From NCBI RefSeq assembly GCF_016623495.1, contig NZ_JAEHHL010000004.1, positions 124,001 to 188,000 of the forward strand: 64,000 nt of DNA. Direction: 5' to 3'. The stretch is from Thermohalobaculum xanthum (GTDB taxonomy: Bacteria > Pseudomonadota > Alphaproteobacteria > Rhodobacterales > Rhodobacteraceae). Made by a program: the position numbers and the translations under genes. Below are positions 17,112-24,278 of this stretch, piece after piece (positions within the stretch are counted from its first letter, which is position 1; the number at the start of each line of letters is the position of its first letter). The notes below the pieces were generated by a model. It worked only from the letters and a program-made list of their open reading frames with translations. It ran no database searches and was not told the origin of the DNA.

Positions 17112-18755
17112 TCACGCCGCCCGGAAGGCACGCTCGGTGCGGTCGAGGCGCCGCGCGTCGCGCAGGATCTCGCGCGCCGCGTTAGCGCCGGGGGCCGCCA
17201 TCACGCCGCCGCCCGGATGGGCGGACGAGCCGACGAGGTAGAGCCCTTTCACCGGCGTGCGGTAATCGGCATAGCCCGGGACGGGGCGGTTGAAGAGCAA
17301 CTGGTCGAAGGTCAGCTCGCCCTGGAAGATGTTGCCCTCGGTCAGCCCGACCTCGCGCTCGAGGTCGACCGGCGTGCGCACCTCGGCATGCAGGACCAGG
17401 TCCCGGAAGCCGGGGCTCACCCGCTCGATCCGGTCGAGCACGGCGTCGGCGAAGGCGGTCCTGGCGGCCTCGTCCCAATGTGCCGGGTCGCGCCGGCCGT
17501 CGCGCTCGGGATCGTAGGGCGCGTACTGGACGAACACCGTCATCATGTGCTTGCCGGGCGGCGCCATGGTCGGGTCGATCCGGCTCGGGATCAGCATGTC
17601 GACATAGGGCTCGGCCGACCAGCGCCCGACGCTCCAGTCGTCATAGGCACGCTCGAGCTCGGCCAGGCTCTCCGAGACGTGCAGGTCGCCCGACAGGAAG
17701 GACGCGTCCTCGGGCGCGGCGGGGAAGCGGGGCATGGCGTCGAGCGCGATGTTGATCTTGCCGCTCGATCCCCGGATCTTGAAGCGGCGCACCGCCTTGA
17801 GGAAATCGTCCGGCAGGTGCTGCGCCTCGACATGGCCGAGGAAGGTGCGCTTCACGTCCATCCCCGAGGCGACGACCGGGGCGCGGTAGGTGTCGCCGTT
17901 CGCCAGCGCCACCCCGGTGACGCGGCCGTTCTCGACGAGGATGCGCTCGACGCCCGAGCAGGTGACGACCTCGCCCCCCGCCGCCCGGAACGCCCGCGCC
18001 AGCGCCCCCGAGACCGCGCCCATGCCGCCGCGGGCGAAGCCCCAGGCGCCGACCGCGCCGTCGACGTCGCCCATGTAGTGGTGGAGCAGGACATAGGCGG
18101 TGCCGGGCGAATAGACGCCAAGCCCCGTGCCGATGATGCCGCTGCCCGCCAGGTGCGCCTTGATCAGCGGGTTCTCGATGAAGCCGTCGAGATAGTCGCC
18201 GACCGAGGCGGTCCAGAAGCGCATCGCCTCGCCCGTCTCGCGCGGGCCGAGGTCGTGGAAACGGCGCAGCAGGTAGACGAGTTCGGCGACATCGCGCGGG
18301 CGCGGCGCGACCGGATCGGGCGGCGTGCGCAGCAGCAGGGGCCGGATGAACCTGCACTGGCGCATGACGGCGATCGAGAAGCGCTCGTAGCCCTCGACGT
18401 CGCGCGGCGACAGGCGGGCGATCTCGCGCTCCAGAGCGCGGTGGTCCGAGTGATAGGCGAAATAGTCGCCATCGCGGGTGAATGTGGCGCCCCCGGTATA
18501 GGGAATGACCTGAAGACCGTGCTGCGGCAGGTCGAGGTCGCGCACCACCTCGGGCCGCAGCAGCGAGCAGACATAGGAGCAGTTCGAGTAGGTCCAGCCC
18601 GCGTGCAGCTCGCGGCTGACCGCCGCGCCGCCCAGCCAGTCGTTCTTCTCGACCACCAGAACCCGCATGCCCGCGCGCGCCATGTAGCAGGCCGCGGTCA
18701 GGCCGTTATGGCCCCCGCCCGCCACGATCGCATCGAAGTGGTCCGATCTGCTCAT
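17112..18755 (-). CDS. FAD/NAD(P)-dependent oxidoreductase, phytoene desaturase-like (second copy)
   Basis: A 547-residue flavoprotein related to the neighbouring one. The FAD motif is AIVAGGGHNGLTAACYMARA near residues 9-28, then VLVVEKNDWLGG. The C-terminal FAD segment reads GLYLVGSSAHPGGGVMAAPG. Two such genes in tandem occur widely in amine-related clusters of marine alphaproteobacteria, where their substrates are not established to my knowledge. I chose the ATG at 18755, which follows AGGA, rather than the adjacent in-frame GTG. It is the first gene of the minus-strand operon and is divergent from a BetI-like regulator, with a perfect palindrome between them. Confidence 0.85.
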   Translation of the reverse strand: MSRSDHFDAIVAGGGHNGLTAACYMARAGMRVLVVEKNDWLGGAAVSRELHAGWTYSNCSYVCSLLRPEVVRDLDLPQHGLQVIPYTGGATFTRDGDYFAYHSDHRALEREIARLSPRDVEGYERFSIAVMRQCRFIRPLLLRTPPDPVAPRPRDVAELVYLLRRFHDLGPRETGEAMRFWTASVGDYLDGFIENPLIKAHLAGSGIIGTGLGVYSPGTAYVLLHHYMGDVDGAVGAWGFARGGMGAVSGALARAFRAAGGEVVTCSGVERILVENGRVTGVALANGDTYRAPVVASGMDVKRTFLGHVEAQHLPDDFLKAVRRFKIRGSSGKINIALDAMPRFPAAPEDASFLSGDLHVSESLAELERAYDDWSVGRWSAEPYVDMLIPSRIDPTMAPPGKHMMTVFVQYAPYDPERDGRRDPAHWDEAARTAFADAVLDRIERVSPGFRDLVLHAEVRTPVDLEREVGLTEGNIFQGELTFDQLLFNRPVPGYADYRTPVKGLYLVGSSAHPGGGVMAAPGANAAREILRDARRLDRTERAFRAA

Positions 18756-18816
18756 CACGCATCCTGCTGTCCCGGGCCGAGTGTATCCCGGGGCTCATCG
18801 CCTCGCCAATAATTAT

Positions 18817-18830
18817 TTTGAGCGCTCAAA
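18817..18830. promoter_or_regulatory. Perfect palindrome, probable operator of the TetR/BetI-like regulator
   Basis: TTTGAGCGCTCAAA is a perfect 14-base palindrome in an AT-rich patch of an otherwise GC-rich 168-base divergent interval. It lies 62 bases before the flavoprotein ATG and 94 bases before the TetR-type ATG. TetR-family dimers bind such sites, and BetI boxes have a related TTGA-xCG-TCAA form, so autoregulation and repression of the divergent operon are likely. Confidence 0.6.
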
Positions 18831-18923
18831 TAAATTTCTGCTTGCCTCGCGCAGCAGATTCCCCTTGCATGGCCAGAAGGCTGTGATTGAGTGAGGCGCA
18901 TTGTGCCCGGAGGGTCGAAGAGA

Positions 18924-19610
18924 ATGCCGTCAGAAGGCGACGCAGGCACCGGACGACCTAGGAAGCCGCGGGCCGAGAACGCCGCGCGGCGCAGATTGCA
19001 GATGATCGAGGCGACCCTTCGCTCGGTCGCGCGCAACGGTCTTGCCGCGACGACGCTGGCGACCGTCTCGAAGGAAGCCGGCCTCAGCCAGGGGGTCGCC
19101 GTCTTCTACTTCGAGACCAAGGAGCGCCTGCTGGCCGCGGCCTTCCGCCACCACTACGAGATCTATCGCCGCAACTGGCACACGGCCCACGAGGCCGCCG
19201 GGCCCGATCCGGTCGACCGCCTCTGCGCCATCGTGCTGGCCGATTTCGACCCGGTCGTCTTCAATCCCGAGGCCACGGCCGTTTGGCACGCGTTCTGGGG
19301 GCAGGCCACCGCCCGGCCGCTCTATGCCGAGATCTCCGACGAGTATGACGGCGAGCGCGCGCGCGCGCTCGAGACGATCGCGGCCGAGCTGATCGCCGGA
19401 CGGCCCGCGCCGATCGACGCCGCCGGACTTGCCGTGATCATCGACGCGGTCACCGACGGATTGTGGCTGCGCAACTATCTCGCGCCCGGCTGGCCCGACC
19501 CGGCCGAGGCGATCCGCCACGCGGCCGACGCGATCGGCGCGCTCTTCCCGGACAAGGCCGACAGGATCTTCGCCGGGATCAACCAGCCCAGCATGGAGCA
19601 ACGGGCATGA
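18924..19610 (+). CDS. TetR-family transcriptional regulator, BetI-like
   Basis: A 228-residue repressor-type protein. The N-terminal helix-turn-helix covers about residues 23-70, with TLATVSKEAGLSQGVAVFYF followed by ETKERLLAAAF. The C-terminal segment VWHAFWGQATARPLYAEI resembles the ligand domain of BetI, the choline-responsive repressor of glycine betaine synthesis. I chose the ATG at 18924 because GGAGGG lies about 9 bases upstream; a GTG at 18891 is also in frame. It overlaps the following methyltransferase gene as ATGA and is divergent from the flavoprotein operon across a palindromic site. It probably senses a quaternary or methylated amine. Confidence 0.86.
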   Translation: MPSEGDAGTGRPRKPRAENAARRRLQMIEATLRSVARNGLAATTLATVSKEAGLSQGVAVFYFETKERLLAAAFRHHYEIYRRNWHTAHEAAGPDPVDRLCAIVLADFDPVVFNPEATAVWHAFWGQATARPLYAEISDEYDGERARALETIAAELIAGRPAPIDAAGLAVIIDAVTDGLWLRNYLAPGWPDPAEAIRHAADAIGALFPDKADRIFAGINQPSMEQRA

Positions 19611-20389
19611 GCCACGAAGGCGACCTCTACGACGACAGGCATATCGCGTTCCTCGAGCGCCTCTGGGGCGAGGGGTATCTCTCGCCCGGCGGGCGCGACG
19701 AGATCGCGCGCACGCTGGCGGGCCTCGACCTTTCGGGCAAGACGGTCGTCGACATCGGCTGCGGCGCCGGCGGCGTGACGGTCGAACTCGCGCGCAGCTT
19801 CGGCGCGGGCCGGGTGATCGGCCTCGACGTCGAGGAGCCGGTCTGCGCCGCGGCGCGGCGCCGGGTCGCGAAGGCCGGCCTCGCCGACCGCGTCGAGATC
19901 CGCAAGGTCGAGCCCGGGCCGCTGCCGCTGCCCGATGCCTCGGTCGATATGGTCTTCTCCAAGGACTCGATCGTCCACATCCACGACAAGGACTTCCTGG
20001 CGCGCGAGGCGTTCCGCGTGCTCAGGCCCGGCGGGTGGTTCGCCGCCTCGGACTGGCTGATCAGCCATGACGGCGAGCCCACGCCCGCGATGAAGACCTA
20101 CCTTGCCGCCGAGGATCTCGACTTCGGCATGGCCTCGCCCGACCGCTACCGGAAGGCGCTTGCCGGCGCGGGCTTCGTCGATGTCGAGATGGAGAACCGC
20201 AACCCCTTCTTCCGCGTCGCGATGCGCGAGGACCTCGCGCGGCTCGAAGGCCCCGAGCGGGCCGAGTTCGACAAGCTGCTCTCGCCGCCCGAGATCGACC
20301 GCCAGATCCGGACCTGGAAGACCATGATCCCCGTTCTCGACAGCGGCGAACACTGCCCGCACCTGTTCCGGGCGCGCAAGCCGGGCTGA
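19607..20389 (+). CDS. Class I SAM-dependent methyltransferase, phosphoethanolamine N-methyltransferase-like
   Basis: A 260-residue cytoplasmic methyltransferase. The SAM motif I is VVDIGCGAGG (residues 47-56), with the acidic ribose contact in VIGLDVEEP. The segment VFSKDSIVHIHDK and the following LRPGGWFAASDWL resemble the phosphoethanolamine/glycine N-methyltransferase group, whose catalytic region carries a similar S-x-D-x-I-x-H-I sequence, so an amine N-methyl acceptor is plausible. Its ATG overlaps the TetR gene's stop, giving translational coupling with the regulator. A methyl-adding enzyme beside demethylation-type genes is unusual and worth testing. Substrate assignment is tentative; methyltransferase identity is firm. 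Confidence 0.84.
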   Translation: MSHEGDLYDDRHIAFLERLWGEGYLSPGGRDEIARTLAGLDLSGKTVVDIGCGAGGVTVELARSFGAGRVIGLDVEEPVCAAARRRVAKAGLADRVEIRKVEPGPLPLPDASVDMVFSKDSIVHIHDKDFLAREAFRVLRPGGWFAASDWLISHDGEPTPAMKTYLAAEDLDFGMASPDRYRKALAGAGFVDVEMENRNPFFRVAMREDLARLEGPERAEFDKLLSPPEIDRQIRTWKTMIPVLDSGEHCPHLFRARKPG

Positions 20390-20399
20390 CCCCGGCGCC

Positions 20400-20426
20400 C
20401 CGGCGGCGGTGCAGCGCCGCCGCCGG
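20400..20426. terminator. GC-rich hairpin after the methyltransferase gene
   Basis: Ten-base arms at 20400-20409 and 20417-20426 (CCGGCGGCGG pairing with CCGCCGCCGG) enclose a 7-base loop, 10 bases after the methyltransferase stop. No T-run follows immediately, but an AT-rich stretch begins about 8 bases later. It probably ends the TetR-methyltransferase transcript. Confidence 0.5.
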
Positions 20427-20434
20427 ACCGCGCG

Positions 20435-20452
20435 GATGAAAGATTTTTCATC
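20435..20452. promoter_or_regulatory. AT-rich inverted repeat upstream of htrA
   Basis: GATGAAA (20435-20441) and TTTCATC (20446-20452) are perfect 7-base arms around a 4-base GATT spacer, about 90 bases upstream of the htrA start. It could be an operator or the second half of the preceding terminator, since TTTTT falls within it. No second copy stands out before the response regulator gene. Confidence 0.35.
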
Positions 20453-20540
20453 TTCGGGAAAGGCCTGCTCCATCGGCATCCCTCATCTCTGTCCGGCAAG
20501 CCCGTATGTCGCGGGCTGTCTGCAAAGACGGAGAATGCCA

Positions 20541-22016
20541 ATGTCCCTGATACCATCTCGCCTGGAGGTCCGGCGCGCGGCGCCCGCGGCGCTCGGCATG
20601 CTCGCTGCGGCCGCGATCGTCTGGAGCCCCGTCGCCCAGGCCGGGACCGCGCCGGGCGCCATCGCCGACCTGGTCGAACAGGTCAATCCGGCTGTGGTCA
20701 CCGTGCTCGCCACGCCCGAGAAGACCGCCGAGGCAGCCGATCGCATGAGCAGCCCGCGTGGCCCGGCCTCGCCCTTCGAGGAATTCTTCCGCCAGTTCGG
20801 CGCCCCTCGCGGCATGCCGTTCCCCGGCGCCCCGGATGAAGCTCCCGACAACGCCCCGCGTGGCCATGGCGGCGTGTCGCTCGGCTCGGGCTTCGTGATC
20901 GGGGCCGACGGCTACATCGTGACCAACAACCACGTCGTCGAGGAGTCGGGCAAGGTCACCGTCCGCTTCGCCGACGATCGCGAATTCGAGGCCGAGGTCG
21001 TGGGCACCGACCCGCAGACCGACCTCGCGCTGCTCAGGATCGATGGCGAGGACCTGCCGTCTCTGGCGCTGGGCGACAGCGACGAGATCCGCGTGGGCGA
21101 GGACGTCATCGCCGTCGGCAACCCCTTCGGGCTCGGTGGCACCGTGACCCGCGGCATCGTCTCGGCGGTCTCGCGCGACATTCAGGCGGGCCCCTATCTC
21201 GACTTCATCCAGACCGATGCCGCAATCAACCGGGGCAACTCGGGCGGGCCGCTGCTCAACCTCGAGGGCGAGGTGATCGGCGTCAACTCGGCGATCTATT
21301 CCCCAAATGGCGGCTCGGTCGGGGTCGGGTTCGCGATCCCCTCGAACCTGGTGAAGACGGTCGTTGCGCAGCTGCGCGAGGAGGGCTCGGTCCAGCGCGG
21401 CTGGCTTGGCGTCTCGATCCAGCCGGTGACGCCCGCGATCGCCCAGGCCGTCGGGCTCGAGGGCGACGACGGCGCGATCGTGGCCAGCGTCGTCGAGGGC
21501 AGCCCCGCCGAGGGCAAGCTCGAGAGCGGCGACGTGATCCTCAGCTTCGACGGCAAGCCGATCTCGACCATGCGCGATCTTCCCAAGCTGGTCGCGGCGG
21601 CACGCCCAGGCGCGAATGCCGAGCTGAAGGTGATGCGCGACGGGCAGGAGCGCGAAGTGACGCTCGAGCTCGGCCGGCTCGATGCCGACCGCCTCGCGAT
21701 GGCGCAGGGCGGCGACCAGGACGCGGAATCGGCCGAGCGCCTCGGCGCGACGCTGTCCCCGCTCACGCCCGAGCTGCGCGACGAGCTGGGCGTCTCGCCC
21801 GATGTCGACGGTGTCGTCGTGACCTCGCTCGACGCCGATGGCCGGGCGGCCGAGGCCGGCCTCCGCGTCGGTGACGTCATCGTCTCGATCGGCGGCAAGG
21901 CCGTGACCGCCCCCGCACAGGTCGCGCGCGCCATCGAGGACGCGACCGCCGACGCGGTCCTGCTCAAGGTCACGCGCGGCTCGGCGCAGCTCTTCGTTGG
22001 TGTCCCCCTAGCCTGA
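20541..22016 (+). CDS. Periplasmic serine protease of the Do/HtrA (DegP) family
   Basis: A 491-residue periplasmic protease and chaperone for misfolded envelope proteins. The signal sequence spans about residues 1-34 and ends near AQA-GT. The catalytic triad is His131 (TNNHVVEE), Asp161 (QTDLALLRI) and Ser234 (INRGNSGGPLLN). Two PDZ domains follow, near 260-370 and 385-485, the arrangement of DegP/DegQ. I chose the ATG at 20541 with GGAG 7 bases upstream; another ATG two codons earlier is too close to the ribosome-binding site. It lies upstream of an OmpR-type response regulator and histidine kinase on the same strand, suggesting that envelope stress sensing controls it. Confidence 0.93.
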   Translation: MSLIPSRLEVRRAAPAALGMLAAAAIVWSPVAQAGTAPGAIADLVEQVNPAVVTVLATPEKTAEAADRMSSPRGPASPFEEFFRQFGAPRGMPFPGAPDEAPDNAPRGHGGVSLGSGFVIGADGYIVTNNHVVEESGKVTVRFADDREFEAEVVGTDPQTDLALLRIDGEDLPSLALGDSDEIRVGEDVIAVGNPFGLGGTVTRGIVSAVSRDIQAGPYLDFIQTDAAINRGNSGGPLLNLEGEVIGVNSAIYSPNGGSVGVGFAIPSNLVKTVVAQLREEGSVQRGWLGVSIQPVTPAIAQAVGLEGDDGAIVASVVEGSPAEGKLESGDVILSFDGKPISTMRDLPKLVAAARPGANAELKVMRDGQEREVTLELGRLDADRLAMAQGGDQDAESAERLGATLSPLTPELRDELGVSPDVDGVVVTSLDADGRAAEAGLRVGDVIVSIGGKAVTAPAQVARAIEDATADAVLLKVTRGSAQLFVGVPLA

Positions 22017-22037
22017 TCGGGGTCGACGCCGACGGTT

Positions 22038-22070
22038 GCGGGTCGGGCATTTCGCCCGGCCCGCTTCCTT
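22038..22070 (+). terminator. Likely rho-independent terminator after htrA
   Basis: Arms GCGGGTCGGGC (22038-22048) and GCCCGGCCCGC (22054-22064), with one T-G pair, enclose a 5-base ATTTC loop, and the pyrimidine tract TTCCTT follows. It lies 21 bases after the htrA stop and 64 bases before the response regulator ATG. Termination is probably partial or the regulator has its own promoter. Confidence 0.6.
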
Positions 22071-22128
22071 CATAGACTAGAGAGCCGGGCGGGCCGCGGC
22101 GATCCGTCCCACGCATCGGAGGAATGCA

Positions 22129-22818
22129 ATGGCGCGCCGGATCCTTCTGGTCGAGGACGATACCGAGACCCGCGACTACATCGCCCGCGGCCTGACCCAG
22201 GCCGGCTACACGGTCGAGGCGACGGGGTCGGGCCGCGAGGGGCTCTACCTCGCGACAGGCGGCGAGTTCGACGCGCTGGTGCTCGACCGGATGCTGCCCG
22301 ATCTCGACGGCCTCGCATTGCTCAAGTCCGCCCGCGCCGCCGGCGTCGGCCAGCCCGCCATCCTGCTCACGGCGATGAGCGCGATCGACGAGCGGGTGCG
22401 CGGCCTGCGCGCCGGGGCCGACGACTACCTGGTGAAGCCGTTCTCCTTCGCCGAGCTCGAGGCCCGGCTCGAGGCCGTGATGCGCCGGCCGCCCGAGCCC
22501 CGCGACGCGCCCGAGACCGTGCTGACTTGCGGCGATCTCACGCTCGACCTGATCGCCCGCCGGGCGGAACGCGACGGCCGGCAGATCGACCTGCAGCCGC
22601 GCGAGTTCCAGATGCTCGAGTTCCTGATGCGCCGCCAGGGCCGCGTCGTCACCCGAACCATGCTGCTCGAGGGTATCTGGGACTATCACTTCGACCCAAA
22701 GACCAATGTCATCGATGTGCATGTCAGCCGGCTGCGCCGGAAGGTCGACGCCGAGGGCGAGACGCCGCTGATCCACACCGTGCGCGGCGCGGGCTACATG
22801 ATGTCGGCCGGGAACTGA
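22129..22818 (+). CDS. OmpR-family response regulator
   Basis: A 229-residue two-component response regulator. The receiver domain (about residues 4-117) has the acidic pair Glu9/Asp10-Asp11, phosphoacceptor Asp53 in LVLDRMLPD and Lys in LVKPFSF. The OmpR-type winged helix follows near residues 130-226, ending with DVHVSRLRRKVD and HTVRGAGYMM. CGGAGG precedes the ATG closely. The stop is 4 bases before the kinase gene, so the two are cotranscribed. With htrA immediately upstream, an envelope stress or cation-responsive role similar to Cpx- or PhoP-type systems is possible; the sequence does not name the signal. Confidence 0.92.
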   Translation: MARRILLVEDDTETRDYIARGLTQAGYTVEATGSGREGLYLATGGEFDALVLDRMLPDLDGLALLKSARAAGVGQPAILLTAMSAIDERVRGLRAGADDYLVKPFSFAELEARLEAVMRRPPEPRDAPETVLTCGDLTLDLIARRAERDGRQIDLQPREFQMLEFLMRRQGRVVTRTMLLEGIWDYHFDPKTNVIDVHVSRLRRKVDAEGETPLIHTVRGAGYMMSAGN

Positions 22819-22822
22819 GGCG

Positions 22823-24268
22823 GTGCTGCGCAACGCCACGACGCGGCTGGTCGGCGCACATCTGCTGCTGGTCGCGGTGGCGACCGGTCTCGTGCTCGGC
22901 TTCGTCTACTGGCGCGCGGGCGGCGTGATCGATGCCGAGCAGCGCGCCGTCGTCGAGGCCGAACTGCGCGGCATGGCGGACGACTACCAGCGCGGCGGCC
23001 TGATCGGGCTCGCGGCGGCGGTCGAGCGCAGGCTCGACCGGACCGGCGCCCGCGACGAGGTCTACCTGCTGGCCGACGTGCGCGGCACGCGCATCGCGGG
23101 CAATCTTGGTGCCTGGCCGCCGGGTGTCGTGCCCGGCAGCGGCTGGGTGACGCTCGAGCTCTACCGGCTCGACGCCAAGCAGCCGACCACGATCTCGGCC
23201 GTGTCGGTCCGGCTCAGGGGCGGCGAGCGCCTGCTCGTCGGCCGCGACGTCGCCGCGCGCGCGGCGTTCGATGCGACCTTGCTGCGGGCGCTCGGCTGGG
23301 GCCTCGCCGCGATGGCGCTGATGGCGCTGGGCACGGGCTGGCTGCTGTCGCGCCTGATCCTGCGGCGGATCGACGGCATCGCGGCAACGGCGCAGGCGAT
23401 CGTCGGCGGCGCGCTCGACCGGCGCATCGAGACCACGGGAACGGGCAACGAGTTCGACCGGCTCGCGGATACCCTCAACGCCATGCTCGACCGCAACTCG
23501 GCCCTGGTCGGCGACCTGCGGATGGTCACCGACAGCCTCGCCCATGACCTGCGCAGCCCGCTCGGGCGGCTCTCGCGCCATCTCGAGGCCGCACTCGACC
23601 AGGATCTCCCGGCCGAGGCCCGCAAGGACCTGATCGAGCGCGCGCGGTCCGAGGCCGACGGCGTCCTCAAGATGGCGAGCGCGCTGCTCGACATCTCGCG
23701 CATCGAGGCGGGGCTGGCGGCCGAGCAGTTCGAGACGCTCGACCTCGGCGACCTCGCCAATGACGTGGCCGACCTCTACAGCGCCGCCGCCGCCGACCGC
23801 GGGGTCGTGCTTCAGGTGTTTTCGGACGACGGCTTCGAGGTCTCGGCCCATCCTCAGCTGCTGGCCCAGGCACTGGCCAATCTTCTGGACAACGCCGTCC
23901 GCTATGCCCCCGCGGGTACCGCCGTGCGCGTCGCGCTGACCACGGGCTCCGACAGCGTCAGCCTTTGCGTCGCCGATCGCGGACCCGGCATCCCCGAGGC
24001 CGAGCGCGAGCGCGTGCGCCAGCGCTTTGCCCGGCTCGATCCCAGCCGCGGCACCGATGGGGCCGGGCTTGGCCTCGCGCTGGTCGACGCGGTCGCGCGG
24101 CTGCATGGCGCGCAGCTGACGCTCGAGGACAACGCGCCGGGACTGAAGGCGTCGCTGGTTTTCCCGCGTGGCCCCGCGCGGCGCCGGCCTGGTCCCGGGC
24201 CGGAGGCCGACCGTCATGGTGCCGCAGCACCGCGCGAGCCACTGGCGCGACCCGGCATGGAGGGATAA
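22823..24268 (+). CDS. Sensor histidine kinase
   Basis: A 481-residue inner-membrane sensor kinase. It has two membrane segments (about residues 10-30 and 155-176) with a 120-residue periplasmic sensor between them, then a HAMP linker (about 177-230). The phosphoacceptor His241 lies in DSLAHDLRSPLGRL. The ATPase domain shows the N box ALANLLDNAVRYAP, the G1 box VADRGPGIPEAE and G2 GAGLGLALVDAVARLHG. The start is GTG at 22823, 4 bases after the regulator stop. Its partner is the preceding OmpR-type regulator. The C-terminus runs to within 10 bases of the next gene, the tungstate-type regulator, so read-through between them is possible. Confidence 0.92.
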   Translation: MLRNATTRLVGAHLLLVAVATGLVLGFVYWRAGGVIDAEQRAVVEAELRGMADDYQRGGLIGLAAAVERRLDRTGARDEVYLLADVRGTRIAGNLGAWPPGVVPGSGWVTLELYRLDAKQPTTISAVSVRLRGGERLLVGRDVAARAAFDATLLRALGWGLAAMALMALGTGWLLSRLILRRIDGIAATAQAIVGGALDRRIETTGTGNEFDRLADTLNAMLDRNSALVGDLRMVTDSLAHDLRSPLGRLSRHLEAALDQDLPAEARKDLIERARSEADGVLKMASALLDISRIEAGLAAEQFETLDLGDLANDVADLYSAAAADRGVVLQVFSDDGFEVSAHPQLLAQALANLLDNAVRYAPAGTAVRVALTTGSDSVSLCVADRGPGIPEAERERVRQRFARLDPSRGTDGAGLGLALVDAVARLHGAQLTLEDNAPGLKASLVFPRGPARRRPGPGPEADRHGAAAPREPLARPGMEG

Positions 24269-24278
24269 AATTCCATGC

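Noticed and set aside
15393-18812. 1139-codon plus-strand open frame
   Set aside because: It lies opposite two flavoproteins and the GcvT-like gene, which have clear cofactor motifs and coupled starts. High GC removes stops in antisense frames.
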